A DNA stretch of 58,085 nucleotides from Gammaproteobacteria bacterium (GCA_015491865.1 WFVD01000030.1:1-58085); one strand, 5' to 3'. Shown: positions 17,366-25,507, numbered from the stretch's first letter. Notes: generated from the sequence alone by a model not told the origin. Numbers and translations: made by a program.

Positions 17366-19507
17366 ATGAGTGAGTCACTCTTTAGTCAGTCATGGTATCG
17401 GGTCAGCGGGCTGAAGGTACGCCTGCGCAGTCATGCACGTATCCTGCGTCACACCTACCGGAACCAGGTGTGGTTTGTATTGCAGGACCATGCAAGCGGC
17501 AAGTTTCATCGCCTGACACCTGAGGCCTGCTCGATCATCAGTCTGATGGATGGCAAGCGCACTTTGCAGCAGGTATGGGAATCAGCCTGCCGGCAGCTGG
17601 GTGATGATATGCCAACACAGGATGAGATGATCTCTCTGCTCGGGCGACTACACCGTGCCGATGTGCTGCAGGCCGACCTGTTGCCAGATATTGGTGATCT
17701 GCATGAGCGTCAACGCACTGGACGCCGGAAAAAGATCCTGCAACAGTTTAAATCTCCCCTTGGTATTCGCATTCCACTGCTCGACCCGGAACGCTTTCTG
17801 CAATGGAGCTATCCATTTGTCAGCCCTTTTCTCGGCTGGTTTGGTGCGGCGGTCTGGCTCTCAGTGGTGGTGACTGCATCCATGCTGGCAGCCATACACT
17901 GGGAGTCGCTAACTTCGAACGTTGCAGATCGCCTGCTGGCCGCTGATAACCTGATTCTGCTGATACTAGTCTATCCACTGGTAAAACTGCTGCATGAGCT
18001 GGGACACGCCTATGCGGTGAAGCGCTGGGAGGGAGAGGTACATGAGATGGGGGTGATGCTTCTGGTCTTTATGCCAGTCCCCTATGTTGAGGCTTCGGCG
18101 GCATCTGCCTATCGCAACAAATATCAGCGCGTGTTTGTCAGTGCTGCCGGGATTCTCTCAGAGGTTTTTATTGCTGGCCTTGCAATGATTCTCTGGGTTT
18201 ATACAGAACCGGGGGTGATGCGTGCCGTGCTTTTTAATGTGATGCTGGTCGCCGGTGTCTCAACGGTACTCTTTAATGGCAATCCATTACTCCGTTTTGA
18301 TGCCTATTATATGCTGGGCGATCTGCTTGAGATACCCAACCTGGGGACGCGAGGTAACCAGTATATTGCTTATCTGGCAAAGCGCTACCTGTTACGTATA
18401 AAGGATGCTATCTCACCTGTGACTGCAGCGGGTGAGGCTGGCTGGCTGGGTGGTTACGCCATCATCTCATTTTTCTATCGAATGTTTATCATGGTGGTGA
18501 TCATCATGTTTGTCGCGACTCAGTTTTTTGTCGTGGGTGTTGTGCTGGCCATCTGGGCCTTTATCAACACACTGGTTATGCCACTGTGGAAGGTTATCTC
18601 CAGTTTTTTTACCGACAGCCAACTACAGGCGCAGCGTGGACGCGCCTCGGTGCTGGCGCTGGTCTCATTATCAATCATCTTGCTGATTATCTTTGTGCTG
18701 CCGATGCCGTTAACAACTCGAGTTGAGGGGGTGAGCTGGGCTCCGGAGCAGTCGCAGATACGGGTAGGCGTGAACGGTTTTGTGGAAACAGTGGTCGCTA
18801 CTCCCGAGCAGAAGGTCATGCGTGGTGAACCACTTTTTATTACCACCAACCCAGAGGTCGATGCACAGGTAGCCATCGCTCAGGCCGAATTGAATGAGGC
18901 GCGCGCACGTTATAAAGCAAATGTAGGGGCCCGCGCTGAGCAGGCAGTGATTCGTGAAGAGATCAAACAGTTTGAAGAAGAGCTACGTCATGAAAAAGAG
19001 CGCAGGGCGGCACTCAATATCCAGAGCGATCGTGACGGTACCTTTATCGTCAGTGAGGCGCACAACCTGCCGGGACGTTATGTGACGCGAGGTGAAACGC
19101 TTGGATATGTGATCGACAGCGAGCAGATGCCAGTGCGCGCAGTCGTGTCGCAGGACTTTATTGATCTGTTAAGAAATCGGACACTCTCTGTGGAGGTGCG
19201 TTTTTCCTCTGATATTGCACAGGCCTATCCTGCAAAGGTGATTCAGGAGGTGCCGGCGGCAAGTCACCAACTGCCAAGTATGGTGCTCAGTACAGAGGCG
19301 GGGGGGGAGATTGCGGTGGATCCATCGGCAAAAGAGCCGGGTAGCGCCTTCAACAAGATCTTCCAGTTCGAGCTTGAGGTGGCTGGTGTCAATATCACGC
19401 GCATTAATGAGCGTGTCTATGTGCTTTTTCGCCATCCACCAGAACCACTGGCAAAGCGAATCTATCGTTCAGTGCGGCGGCTCCTGCTAAGCCAGTTTGA
19501 TACTTGA
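17366..19507 (+). CDS. PqqD-like / M50 metalloprotease / HlyD fusion membrane protein
   Basis: A 713-residue polytopic protein. Residues about 25-105 resemble a PqqD-type peptide-binding fold (WFVLQDHASGKFHRLTPEAC). The zinc-protease motif HELGH is at residues 210-214, and the distal motif NPLLRFDAYYMLGDLLEIPN supplies Asp312 as the likely third ligand, as in M50 site-2 proteases. Several transmembrane helices surround these. After about residue 465 comes an HlyD-like periplasmic part with a lipoyl-like segment (GVNGFVETVVATPEQKVMRG) and coiled coil. M50 enzymes cut substrates within or at the membrane; PqqD domains bind peptide leaders. This predicts recognition and processing of an exported polypeptide, probably the giant repeat protein (inference). 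The stop overlaps the SecA-like start. Confidence 0.85.
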   Translation: MSESLFSQSWYRVSGLKVRLRSHARILRHTYRNQVWFVLQDHASGKFHRLTPEACSIISLMDGKRTLQQVWESACRQLGDDMPTQDEMISLLGRLHRADVLQADLLPDIGDLHERQRTGRRKKILQQFKSPLGIRIPLLDPERFLQWSYPFVSPFLGWFGAAVWLSVVVTASMLAAIHWESLTSNVADRLLAADNLILLILVYPLVKLLHELGHAYAVKRWEGEVHEMGVMLLVFMPVPYVEASAASAYRNKYQRVFVSAAGILSEVFIAGLAMILWVYTEPGVMRAVLFNVMLVAGVSTVLFNGNPLLRFDAYYMLGDLLEIPNLGTRGNQYIAYLAKRYLLRIKDAISPVTAAGEAGWLGGYAIISFFYRMFIMVVIIMFVATQFFVVGVVLAIWAFINTLVMPLWKVISSFFTDSQLQAQRGRASVLALVSLSIILLIIFVLPMPLTTRVEGVSWAPEQSQIRVGVNGFVETVVATPEQKVMRGEPLFITTNPEVDAQVAIAQAELNEARARYKANVGARAEQAVIREEIKQFEEELRHEKERRAALNIQSDRDGTFIVSEAHNLPGRYVTRGETLGYVIDSEQMPVRAVVSQDFIDLLRNRTLSVEVRFSSDIAQAYPAKVIQEVPAASHQLPSMVLSTEAGGEIAVDPSAKEPGSAFNKIFQFELEVAGVNITRINERVYVLFRHPPEPLAKRIYRSVRRLLLSQFDT

Positions 19508-21507
19508 TGATGGCCCGTTATCCCGACATGCTTCCCGCTTCGCGTATTCTCCATCTGGAACGCTCGGAGCCAAAAATGGGACTGCTTGATAATGCGGCAA
19601 AGGCGTTGATCACACCAATAAAACTGCGCCTGACAGTTTTGCAGCGTCGCCACCTGCGTCAAATGGTACGGGAGATTATTACCCGGCATGCAACATTAAC
19701 CACACTGTCTGACGAATCGTTAAGCGCGCGTGTTAGCGCGCTGCGTTGTGAACTGTTGCAGCAGGGGATGCAGGACCCACTCATTATTGACGCCTTTGCG
19801 TTGATTCGTGAAGCGGCCCAGCGCACGCTCGGCATGGCACATTTCGATTCCCAGCTGCTGGCAGGCCTTGCCATCCTCAGAGGGATGGTGATTGAGATGG
19901 AGACAGGTGAAGGCAAGACCTTGAGCGCAACACTGCCAGCTGCGACGGCTGCGCTCGCGGGCGTACCTGTGCATGTGATCACCGTTAACGATTATCTGGC
20001 CGAGCGTGATGCCTCGATTATGGCGCCCCTCTACCGCTGGCTGGGACTCAGTATCGGCCATATTACACATGACATTGAGCATGGAAAGCGTCCTGAAATT
20101 TATGATTGCGATGTGGTTTACTGCACCAATACAGAGCTGGCATTCGATTACCTAAAAGACCGTATCGTACTCGGCAACGCCGTTCGGCCACTACATCTAC
20201 ACGCTGAAACACTACAGGGAAAGCGTAATCGTAGCCACCAGCTGCTGTTGCGTGGCCTGCATTTTGCCATTGTTGATGAGGCGGATAGTGTGCTGATAGA
20301 CGAGTCGCGAACACCGCTGGTCATCTCAGGTGGTGGTAACAGTGCGGGTAATGGTGAAGAGAAAATGATGCGCCAGGCGCTGGCGTTAGCGCAACAGCTT
20401 AAAAAGGTGTTGCATTTCACAGTTGACAGGGGTGAAGCGAAAATTGAGTTAACAGAGCAGGGTGAACTTGCCGTTGCTGAAATTGCCAGAGACTATGGTG
20501 CTACCTGGAGCAGCCCTGTGCGGCAACTGGAGCTGGCACGACAGGCGCTTTCGGCACTCTATCTTTTTCAGCTCGATAAACATTATCTGATTCGAGATAA
20601 CAAGATTCAGATTATTGATGAGCATACTGGCCGCGTAATGGAAGGGCGCAGCTGGGAGCGAGGGCTGCATCAACTGATCGAAATCAAGGAGGGGTGCGAA
20701 GTGACACGGGCGCGTGAAACTCGTGCGCGTATGAGTTATCAACGCTTTTTTCGTCGTTATCGACACCTGGGTGGTATGACCGGCACAGTCAAAGAGGTCT
20801 CGCATGATCTGTTGTCGGTCTATGCAGTGCCGACAATGGTGGTGCCGTCGCGTCGCGCCTCACGTCGCATCAATCAGGGAACACGTATCTTCGCAACGGC
20901 CGAGGAAAAGTGGCAGGCTGTTTGTGATAGAGTGAAGGCGCTGCATGAGAGTGGCCGGCCGGTATTGATCGGCGTTCATTCGGTGGCAAGCTCAGAATAT
21001 CTGAATAAAAAGTTAAATGAAATCGGTCTGCTTCATCGTGTGCTGAATGCGAAGAACGATAGCGAAGAGGCGGCGATTGTCGCAACGGCGGGTGAGCCTG
21101 GTTGCATCACAATCGCTACCAGCATGGCGGGACGAGGCACCGACATCAAGCTGGCCGATGGCGTTAATGAACTAGGAGGCCTGCATGTGATTCTCACAGA
21201 ACGTTTTGAAGCTGCGCGTATTGATCGTCAGTTGGCAGGGCGCTGCGCGCGCCAGGGTGATGCCGGCAGTTTTGAGGCGCTGCTGTCGATGGACGATTAC
21301 CTGCTTGAGCGCTGGTCAGGGCCGTTAACTGTCTGCGCGCGAAGTAGACTGCTGGCTACCCTCGGCCTACGCCAGCCACTATCACACTGGGCGATGCAGC
21401 GAGCCCAGCAGCAGCAGGAGAAGGTGCACCGAAAGGTGCGCCGCGATGTCTGTAAAATGGATGATAAGATGGGCGAGATACTCGCGTTTTCAGGAGCAAC
21501 AGAATAA
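19507..21507 (+). CDS. Short SecA-like accessory translocase ATPase
   Basis: A 666-residue SecA homologue, against about 900 in housekeeping SecA. Walker A METGEGKT is at residues 131-138, VNDYLAERD follows, the DEAD box lies at 257-260 within DEADSVLIDESRTPLVISG, and the second motor half keeps MAGRGTDIKL and GRCARQGDAG with the arginine finger. The ATPase core therefore looks active. The protein stops just inside the helical scaffold domain; the helical wing and the zinc-binding C-terminus used for SecB and lipid contact are absent. The start is ATG 19507, overlapping the stop of the M50 gene (TGATG); ATG 19510 is also possible. The context points to a dedicated motor for the neighbouring export proteins and not to general secretion (inference). 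Confidence 0.92.
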   Translation: MMARYPDMLPASRILHLERSEPKMGLLDNAAKALITPIKLRLTVLQRRHLRQMVREIITRHATLTTLSDESLSARVSALRCELLQQGMQDPLIIDAFALIREAAQRTLGMAHFDSQLLAGLAILRGMVIEMETGEGKTLSATLPAATAALAGVPVHVITVNDYLAERDASIMAPLYRWLGLSIGHITHDIEHGKRPEIYDCDVVYCTNTELAFDYLKDRIVLGNAVRPLHLHAETLQGKRNRSHQLLLRGLHFAIVDEADSVLIDESRTPLVISGGGNSAGNGEEKMMRQALALAQQLKKVLHFTVDRGEAKIELTEQGELAVAEIARDYGATWSSPVRQLELARQALSALYLFQLDKHYLIRDNKIQIIDEHTGRVMEGRSWERGLHQLIEIKEGCEVTRARETRARMSYQRFFRRYRHLGGMTGTVKEVSHDLLSVYAVPTMVVPSRRASRRINQGTRIFATAEEKWQAVCDRVKALHESGRPVLIGVHSVASSEYLNKKLNEIGLLHRVLNAKNDSEEAAIVATAGEPGCITIATSMAGRGTDIKLADGVNELGGLHVILTERFEAARIDRQLAGRCARQGDAGSFEALLSMDDYLLERWSGPLTVCARSRLLATLGLRQPLSHWAMQRAQQQQEKVHRKVRRDVCKMDDKMGEILAFSGATE

Positions 21508-21509
21508 GC

Positions 21510-22259
21510 ATGTTTCAAACTCTACGTTGTCAGCATATTATCATTTCTATGAGTGTTGTACTGACGGCAGGTATGGCTCTACCTGCTACTGCTGACAAGC
21601 TATTTGATGAGCGATTTGAATGTTTGATGGAACCCAGTACGGTTGTCAAAGTCAGCAGTGAAACCCCGGGTGTAGTCGATGAGATCATGGTCGAGCGTGG
21701 TGGCTCGGTGGAAAAAGGGGATCTTTTGTTTGCATTGACCACTGGACGTGAACGGGCAGCAGTAGCGCTGGCGCAGGCTCGGCTCGACTTTAGTCAGCGG
21801 AAAGTGGTCCGTAACGAAGAGCTTTATCAGCAGCAGTTGATCTCAATTCATGAAAAAGACGAGATGGCGACGGAGAGTCGGATTGCGGCACTGGAACTGC
21901 AGGAGGCGCAGGAGAACTTAAAAATACGCTCGGTTAAAAGCAAAATTAGTGGTGTGGTTGTAGAGCGTACGGTTGCCGCCGGTGAGTATGTGGGGGTTGA
22001 CCCGATCATCACGGTAGCGACTCTTGATCCCCTGCATGTTGAAGTCGTAGTGCCAGCGGAAGCGTTTGGCACAATCGAGAAAGGGGCGAACGCGCTGCTC
22101 TACCCTTTTGACCCTGTGGGGGGTGAATATAAGGCGAAGGTGGTAGTGGTCGATCGTTTAATCGATGCTGCCAGTGGTACCTTCGGTGTCCGTTTGAGGT
22201 TGCCGAATCCCGGTTATCGCCTGCCAGCGGGTCTCGGTTGTGAAGTGAAGTTTCTTTGA
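21510..22259 (+). CDS. Periplasmic HlyD/RND-type adaptor protein
   Basis: A 249-residue exported protein with a signal peptide (hydrophobic core about residues 10-25, cleavage near ALPATADK). The mature part begins with a lipoyl-like half (VSSETPGVVDEIMVERGGSV), then a short helical hairpin (about 75-130), the second lipoyl half (SKISGVVVERTVAAGEYVGV) and a beta-barrel. This is the layout of a small membrane fusion protein. It lies two bases after the SecA-like gene and is the third HlyD-like module in the operon, with no cognate ABC or RND pump gene nearby. It probably completes a periplasmic conduit with the two membrane-anchored HlyD fusions (inference). Confidence 0.85.
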   Translation: MFQTLRCQHIIISMSVVLTAGMALPATADKLFDERFECLMEPSTVVKVSSETPGVVDEIMVERGGSVEKGDLLFALTTGRERAAVALAQARLDFSQRKVVRNEELYQQQLISIHEKDEMATESRIAALELQEAQENLKIRSVKSKISGVVVERTVAAGEYVGVDPIITVATLDPLHVEVVVPAEAFGTIEKGANALLYPFDPVGGEYKAKVVVVDRLIDAASGTFGVRLRLPNPGYRLPAGLGCEVKFL

Positions 22260-22264
22260 GGTCA

Positions 22265-22702
22265 ATGATGAATAAAATGAGTATGACTGTCGGGGTGGTG
22301 TTACTTGCTTTGATCATGACAGCGCCTCTGCTGGCGAGCGAACGCGCCCCACAGATCATCATTGATGGCTTGCTGGCTTATAAAGCAGATGGCGCAGATA
22401 AGGCAGTTTCGGCTTGGCTAAAGGGCAGCGCACTGTCGAGCAGGAAGACCGCCGCACAGCTGGAGAAGCAGCTGCTACAGGTGGGGCGGACCTGTGGCCA
22501 GTATCGTGGTTACGAGACGGTTCATGTTAACCCTTTTTCAGATAGCGCCCGCTTTGTCTACATGCAGCTTAACTATGGGGCATGCCCACTGTTTGGCCGT
22601 TTTGTGGTCTATAACACGGGACGCGGCTGGGTGCTGACGCAGGTTAATTTCAACGCAAACCCGGAGAAGGTGCTGCCGCAGCGCCTGTTAACCTCCGACT
22701 AG
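22265..22702 (+). CDS. Small exported protein of unknown function
   Basis: About 145 residues from ATG 22265 or 22268 (GAGG at 22258-22261 sits six bases before the second). A signal peptide is visible (MSMTVGVVLLALIMTAPLLA, then SERAPQ). The mature part has a helical start (AYKADGADKAVSAWLKGSAL) and beta-rich ends with GACPLFGRFVVYNTGRGWVL, which recalls NTF2-like folds, but I cannot place it in a named family. Two cysteines may form a disulfide. It starts a few bases after the adaptor gene and ends the operon, so it is likely a periplasmic accessory of the export system (inference). Confidence 0.7.
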   Translation: MMNKMSMTVGVVLLALIMTAPLLASERAPQIIIDGLLAYKADGADKAVSAWLKGSALSSRKTAAQLEKQLLQVGRTCGQYRGYETVHVNPFSDSARFVYMQLNYGACPLFGRFVVYNTGRGWVLTQVNFNANPEKVLPQRLLTSD

Positions 22703-22739
22703 CATCGTTAGTGGGTCATTTTATGTGAGCCCCTCGCAC

Positions 22740-22816
22740 GAGAGATAGTTGACCCGGTGAGGTTAAGCATGATCTCAACGTGCTCGCTCTCAGTGGCAGG
22801 CTACGCTCTATCTCTC
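22740..22816. repeat. Distant 9-base inverted repeat in the intergenic region
   Basis: GAGAGATAG at 22740-22748 is the exact reverse complement of CTATCTCTC at 22808-22816, 59 bases apart. It lies in the 232-base gap between the export operon and the outer-membrane protein gene. It may form a stem closing a structured RNA or be chance; no T-tract follows. Confidence 0.35.
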
Positions 22817-22854
22817 ATACAAAGATATCAAAGTAAATAGCCCCTGATGGTGGG

Positions 22855-22871
22855 TGTGACATTTTGTCACA
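22855..22871. promoter_or_regulatory. Palindromic operator-like site upstream of the outer-membrane protein gene
   Basis: TGTGAC (22855-22860), five bases, GTCACA (22866-22871): a perfect 6+6 palindrome. The half sites TGTGA/TCACA are those of CRP-family regulators, but they are separated by seven bases instead of the usual six. A possible -10 hexamer TAGCAT at 22895-22900 would put the palindrome centre about 42-44 bases before the start of transcription, near the position used by class II CRP/FNR-type activators. The regulator is unknown. Confidence 0.5.
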
Positions 22872-22934
22872 TTCTGTGGGTTACTTATCTCTGCTAGCAT
22901 CATTTCTCATAAATATTCTGGATGGGAAAATTTG

Positions 22935-24107
22935 ATGCGCTGTAAATTAGTTTATGCACTATTTCTGTTAACCGTATCTGTGTGCGCACCACAGGCCAGC
23001 GCCTTTGTTGGTCTCTGTTGTGGCAAGTGCGGCGGTAACATGCCGATGAATATTCCTGGTGGCGGGATCCCCGAGACGCATGAGTTCCGCTTCAAACTCA
23101 GTGCCATGACAATGGGAATGGAGGGGCTGACCCGTGATGGCAATTCGGTGAGTGCTGAATCTCAACTCGGTATGCCTGTCATGATGGGGTCCACAACGGG
23201 AAAATTCATGGCGGTACCAACCTCGATGGATATGCAGATGTTAAATTTCACTGTGGGTTATAGCTTTAGTGACCGTCTCTTTGGCGGAGTGATGATGATG
23301 TATAAAGATAACAGCATGGAGATGAAGTTCAGTAACGCAATGTCGGGGACAACTGGGCAGGGTGGATTTACGATGGAGTCATCAGGCGTTGCTGATACGA
23401 TGCTGATGGGTAAGTACCGTCTCTTCGCTGATGATCCATTGATCCCATCTCGGCAGGCATCACTCTTTTTTGGGTTAAGCTTGCCAACGGGCTCGATCGA
23501 TGAAAAAAACCGTAATCACCCCCTCGCAGTACGCCAGAGAGAGTTGCTACCCTATAGCATGCAGCTGGGGTCCGGCAGCTACGATCCAACTATTGGTGTT
23601 CTTTATCAGCGTTCAATGTCCCCTTACTGGTGGGGGGTGAATGCAATGTATACTGCACGGCTCTATGATAACGAACGTCAATATCGTTCTGGTAGCGAGG
23701 CTCGTCTTGACCTCTACGGTATGTACCAGTTCCGCAGTAATCTGCTGGTACAGCTGCAGTTAAATATCGAACACAAAGGAAAGATCGATGGAGAAATGGA
23801 TGCTATTCTGTCGGGTACCTCTGGTCGTGCGACCGCGGGAGATGGCTCATCACCCTATATAACGCCGATGTATGATACCAGTAATTACGGTGGTGAAAAG
23901 GTGCTGGCAACAGTAGGGCTGCAGTGGCAGCCCGCGCCATTAAATATTATCGACCTCAATGTTGCAGTGCCATTCTATCAGAATCTAAATGGGCTACAGC
24001 TTGAAGAGGAGTCGCGCGTCATGCTGACCTGGTATCGTGAACTGCCGACCAAAAATAGCATCCGTTTTAATCAGCGAAAGGGTAAAGCAGATTCGCTTGG
24101 ATTTTAA
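22935..24107 (+). CDS. Methionine-rich outer-membrane barrel-like protein
   Basis: A 390-residue exported protein starting at ATG 22935 (TTG 22932 is less likely), with a signal peptide ending near PQASA. The mature N-terminus has a cysteine cluster CCGKCGG followed by NMPMNIPGGG. The rest alternates beta-strand segments ending in an aromatic strand (SRVMLTWYREL), as in the transporter or phenol-degradation MetA-like outer-membrane family often annotated only as transporter. It is strikingly rich in methionine (MGMEGL, MPVMMGSTTG, MDMQMLN, GGVMMMY), which suggests soft-metal contact such as copper, but this is inference. The cytochrome lipoprotein and TlpA-like genes follow on the same strand. 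Confidence 0.75.
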   Translation: MRCKLVYALFLLTVSVCAPQASAFVGLCCGKCGGNMPMNIPGGGIPETHEFRFKLSAMTMGMEGLTRDGNSVSAESQLGMPVMMGSTTGKFMAVPTSMDMQMLNFTVGYSFSDRLFGGVMMMYKDNSMEMKFSNAMSGTTGQGGFTMESSGVADTMLMGKYRLFADDPLIPSRQASLFFGLSLPTGSIDEKNRNHPLAVRQRELLPYSMQLGSGSYDPTIGVLYQRSMSPYWWGVNAMYTARLYDNERQYRSGSEARLDLYGMYQFRSNLLVQLQLNIEHKGKIDGEMDAILSGTSGRATAGDGSSPYITPMYDTSNYGGEKVLATVGLQWQPAPLNIIDLNVAVPFYQNLNGLQLEEESRVMLTWYRELPTKNSIRFNQRKGKADSLGF

Positions 24108-24146
24108 TAATGGCAATGGTTTAAGTCAGGAATCTCTGACTAATAT

Positions 24147-24527
24147 ATGAACGTCTACTTTCTTTCTAAAACACCCAGCCTCAGCGTTGTCAGCCGTTAC
24201 AGCTGTCCGCTACACTCTCTTCCCCGGGTGTTTGTGTGGTGCCTGAAGGTCACTGTCAGGCTACTGATTGTAGCTGTCGCAATGTTGCTGGCTGGGTGTG
24301 CCACTACTGGCACACCTATTCCACTACCGCAGTCGCAGGCGGCGCTGCTGTTTGCGGATAAATGTGGTGAGTGTCACGCTGTGCCGCACCCAGCGCGCCA
24401 TAGCGCTGATGAATGGCCCCATTATGTGGCGCTGATGGAGAGGCGGATGGCGGAGCGAAATGTTACTGCGCTGAGTGATGCGGAGCGTCAATTAATAGTG
24501 AGGTATTTAAGTGAGCATGGGCGCTAA
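24147..24527 (+). CDS. Small c-type cytochrome lipoprotein
   Basis: The 126-codon frame encodes a lipoprotein signal (VTVRLLIVAVAMLLAGC) and a single haem-binding motif CGECH, with a short C-terminal helical part (ALSDAERQLIVRYLSEHGR). After lipidation the mature protein is only about 75 residues, a minimal mono-haem domain. The ATG at 24147 leaves an unusually long arm before the signal sequence; a GTG near 24230-24240 would give a normal lipoprotein leader. The end overlaps the TlpA-like gene by 17 bases, so the two are co-translated. It probably passes electrons at the periplasmic face (inference). Confidence 0.75.
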   Translation: MNVYFLSKTPSLSVVSRYSCPLHSLPRVFVWCLKVTVRLLIVAVAMLLAGCATTGTPIPLPQSQAALLFADKCGECHAVPHPARHSADEWPHYVALMERRMAERNVTALSDAERQLIVRYLSEHGR

Positions 24528-25062
24528 ATCTATAGCGAAAATGTTATTCGCCCTGCTTCTGCTTGTAGCGACCACTATCGCCACGGCAGACCCCTTTAAG
24601 CTGCTTGGTGTTGAACAGCCGAAGGTGCGAATCGTCGCGCCCGACTTTTCGCTGGAGCTGCTGAGTGATGCCTCATACACCTCACTTTCCGATTATCGTG
24701 GAAAAGTGATTTTACTCAATTTCTGGGCAACCTGGTGTGCACCCTGTCTAGAAGAGATGCCTGCAATGCAGAAATTATGGAGGCGTTACCACGCCGCTGG
24801 TTTTGAAATACTGGCAGTGGCAGGCGATCGACGTGGACGTGTGAATGTCGCGCCATTTATAACTGAGCGTGGCTTTAAATATCCGGTTTTACTTGATGCC
24901 GACGGTGCAGTACGTAACCGATACGATGTAGTTGGTTTACCGATGAGCTATCTGATAGGGCGTGATGGTAAGATCTCCGGGCGTGTCGTGGGGGTGATCG
25001 ACTGGGATAGCCCGGCTGCTTATGAGATGGTTGAGAGCCTGCTACAGGGGCCAGCTATCTGA
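24511..25062 (+). CDS. TlpA-like periplasmic thioredoxin-fold protein
   Basis: A 183-residue protein with a signal peptide (hydrophobic core about residues 8-24, cleavage after TIATA) and a thioredoxin fold of the TlpA/ResA class: APDFSLELL, GKVILLNFWATWCAPC with the WCAPC active site, and the cis-proline strand GLPMSYLIGRDGKI. TlpA-like proteins reduce disulfides in cytochrome c or copper-site maturation. Start choice is GTG 24511 or ATG 24517, both inside the end of the cytochrome gene. The context with a CGECH cytochrome and a Cys/Met-rich outer-membrane protein fits redox or metal handling (inference). Confidence 0.88.
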   Translation: MSMGAKSIAKMLFALLLLVATTIATADPFKLLGVEQPKVRIVAPDFSLELLSDASYTSLSDYRGKVILLNFWATWCAPCLEEMPAMQKLWRRYHAAGFEILAVAGDRRGRVNVAPFITERGFKYPVLLDADGAVRNRYDVVGLPMSYLIGRDGKISGRVVGVIDWDSPAAYEMVESLLQGPAI

Positions 25063-25104
25063 GTCATCTGAGCGATTAGGGCAGCTGCGCTGTGTCGTCC
25101 CTGC

Positions 25105-25320
25105 TTACGGTTCTGTCTGGCTCTTTTCTAATGCAGTATCGTTAGCATTTTCCTCTGTTTGACCGCCGGGAGCAGGTTTAAGCGAAAATGCCTGCTGTTG
25201 CGAATAGGTGAGTGCCCACCCCATCAGAGCAGCAATGGTGATCGCAATCAGAGCATATTTGATTCTGCGGTTGCGCTGCCGACGCATGATAAGATTAAGT
25301 ACAGCGGTTTTTTTATTCAT
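25105..25320 (-). CDS. Small predicted single-span membrane protein
   Basis: A 71-residue protein on the minus strand. A basic N-terminus (MNKKTAVLNLIMRRQRNRR) is followed by one hydrophobic helix (YALIAITIAALMGWALTY) and a polar tail, the topology of a cytoplasm-in membrane anchor. Opposite-strand ORFs in this stretch have no such coherent features. No clear ribosome-binding site precedes the ATG, and no family was recognised. The 228 bases between its start and rdgC hold the rdgC promoter and nothing else I can identify. Confidence 0.5.
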   Translation of the reverse strand: MNKKTAVLNLIMRRQRNRRIKYALIAITIAALMGWALTYSQQQAFSLKPAPGGQTEENANDTALEKSQTEP

Positions 25321-25477
25321 CCAGAGGCTCTATTCAACACAGGTTTCAGGGGCCAATATCATACCCTTTGTCACCATCTGTTCACCAGTCGTTCGCACCA
25401 TTTGAGACTGAGCCAGCACTTTTGGCGCGCACTCAACGGGTGATCAATGACTTACAGAAGTCAACCCCAAAGAGGCA

Positions 25478-25507
25478 GTGACACCTGCGTTAGAGTGTCG
25501 TTATAAT
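25478..25507 (+). promoter_or_regulatory. Sigma-70 promoter of rdgC
   Basis: GTGACA at 25478-25483 (one mismatch to TTGACA), 18-base spacer, and a perfect TATAAT at 25502-25507. Transcription would start near 25514, leaving a leader of about 35 bases before the rdgC ATG at 25549. Confidence 0.7.

Noticed and set aside
25159-25443. Plus-strand ORF of 94 codons before rdgC
   Set aside because: No domain or ribosome-binding site; the minus-strand frame here has a coherent membrane-protein layout.
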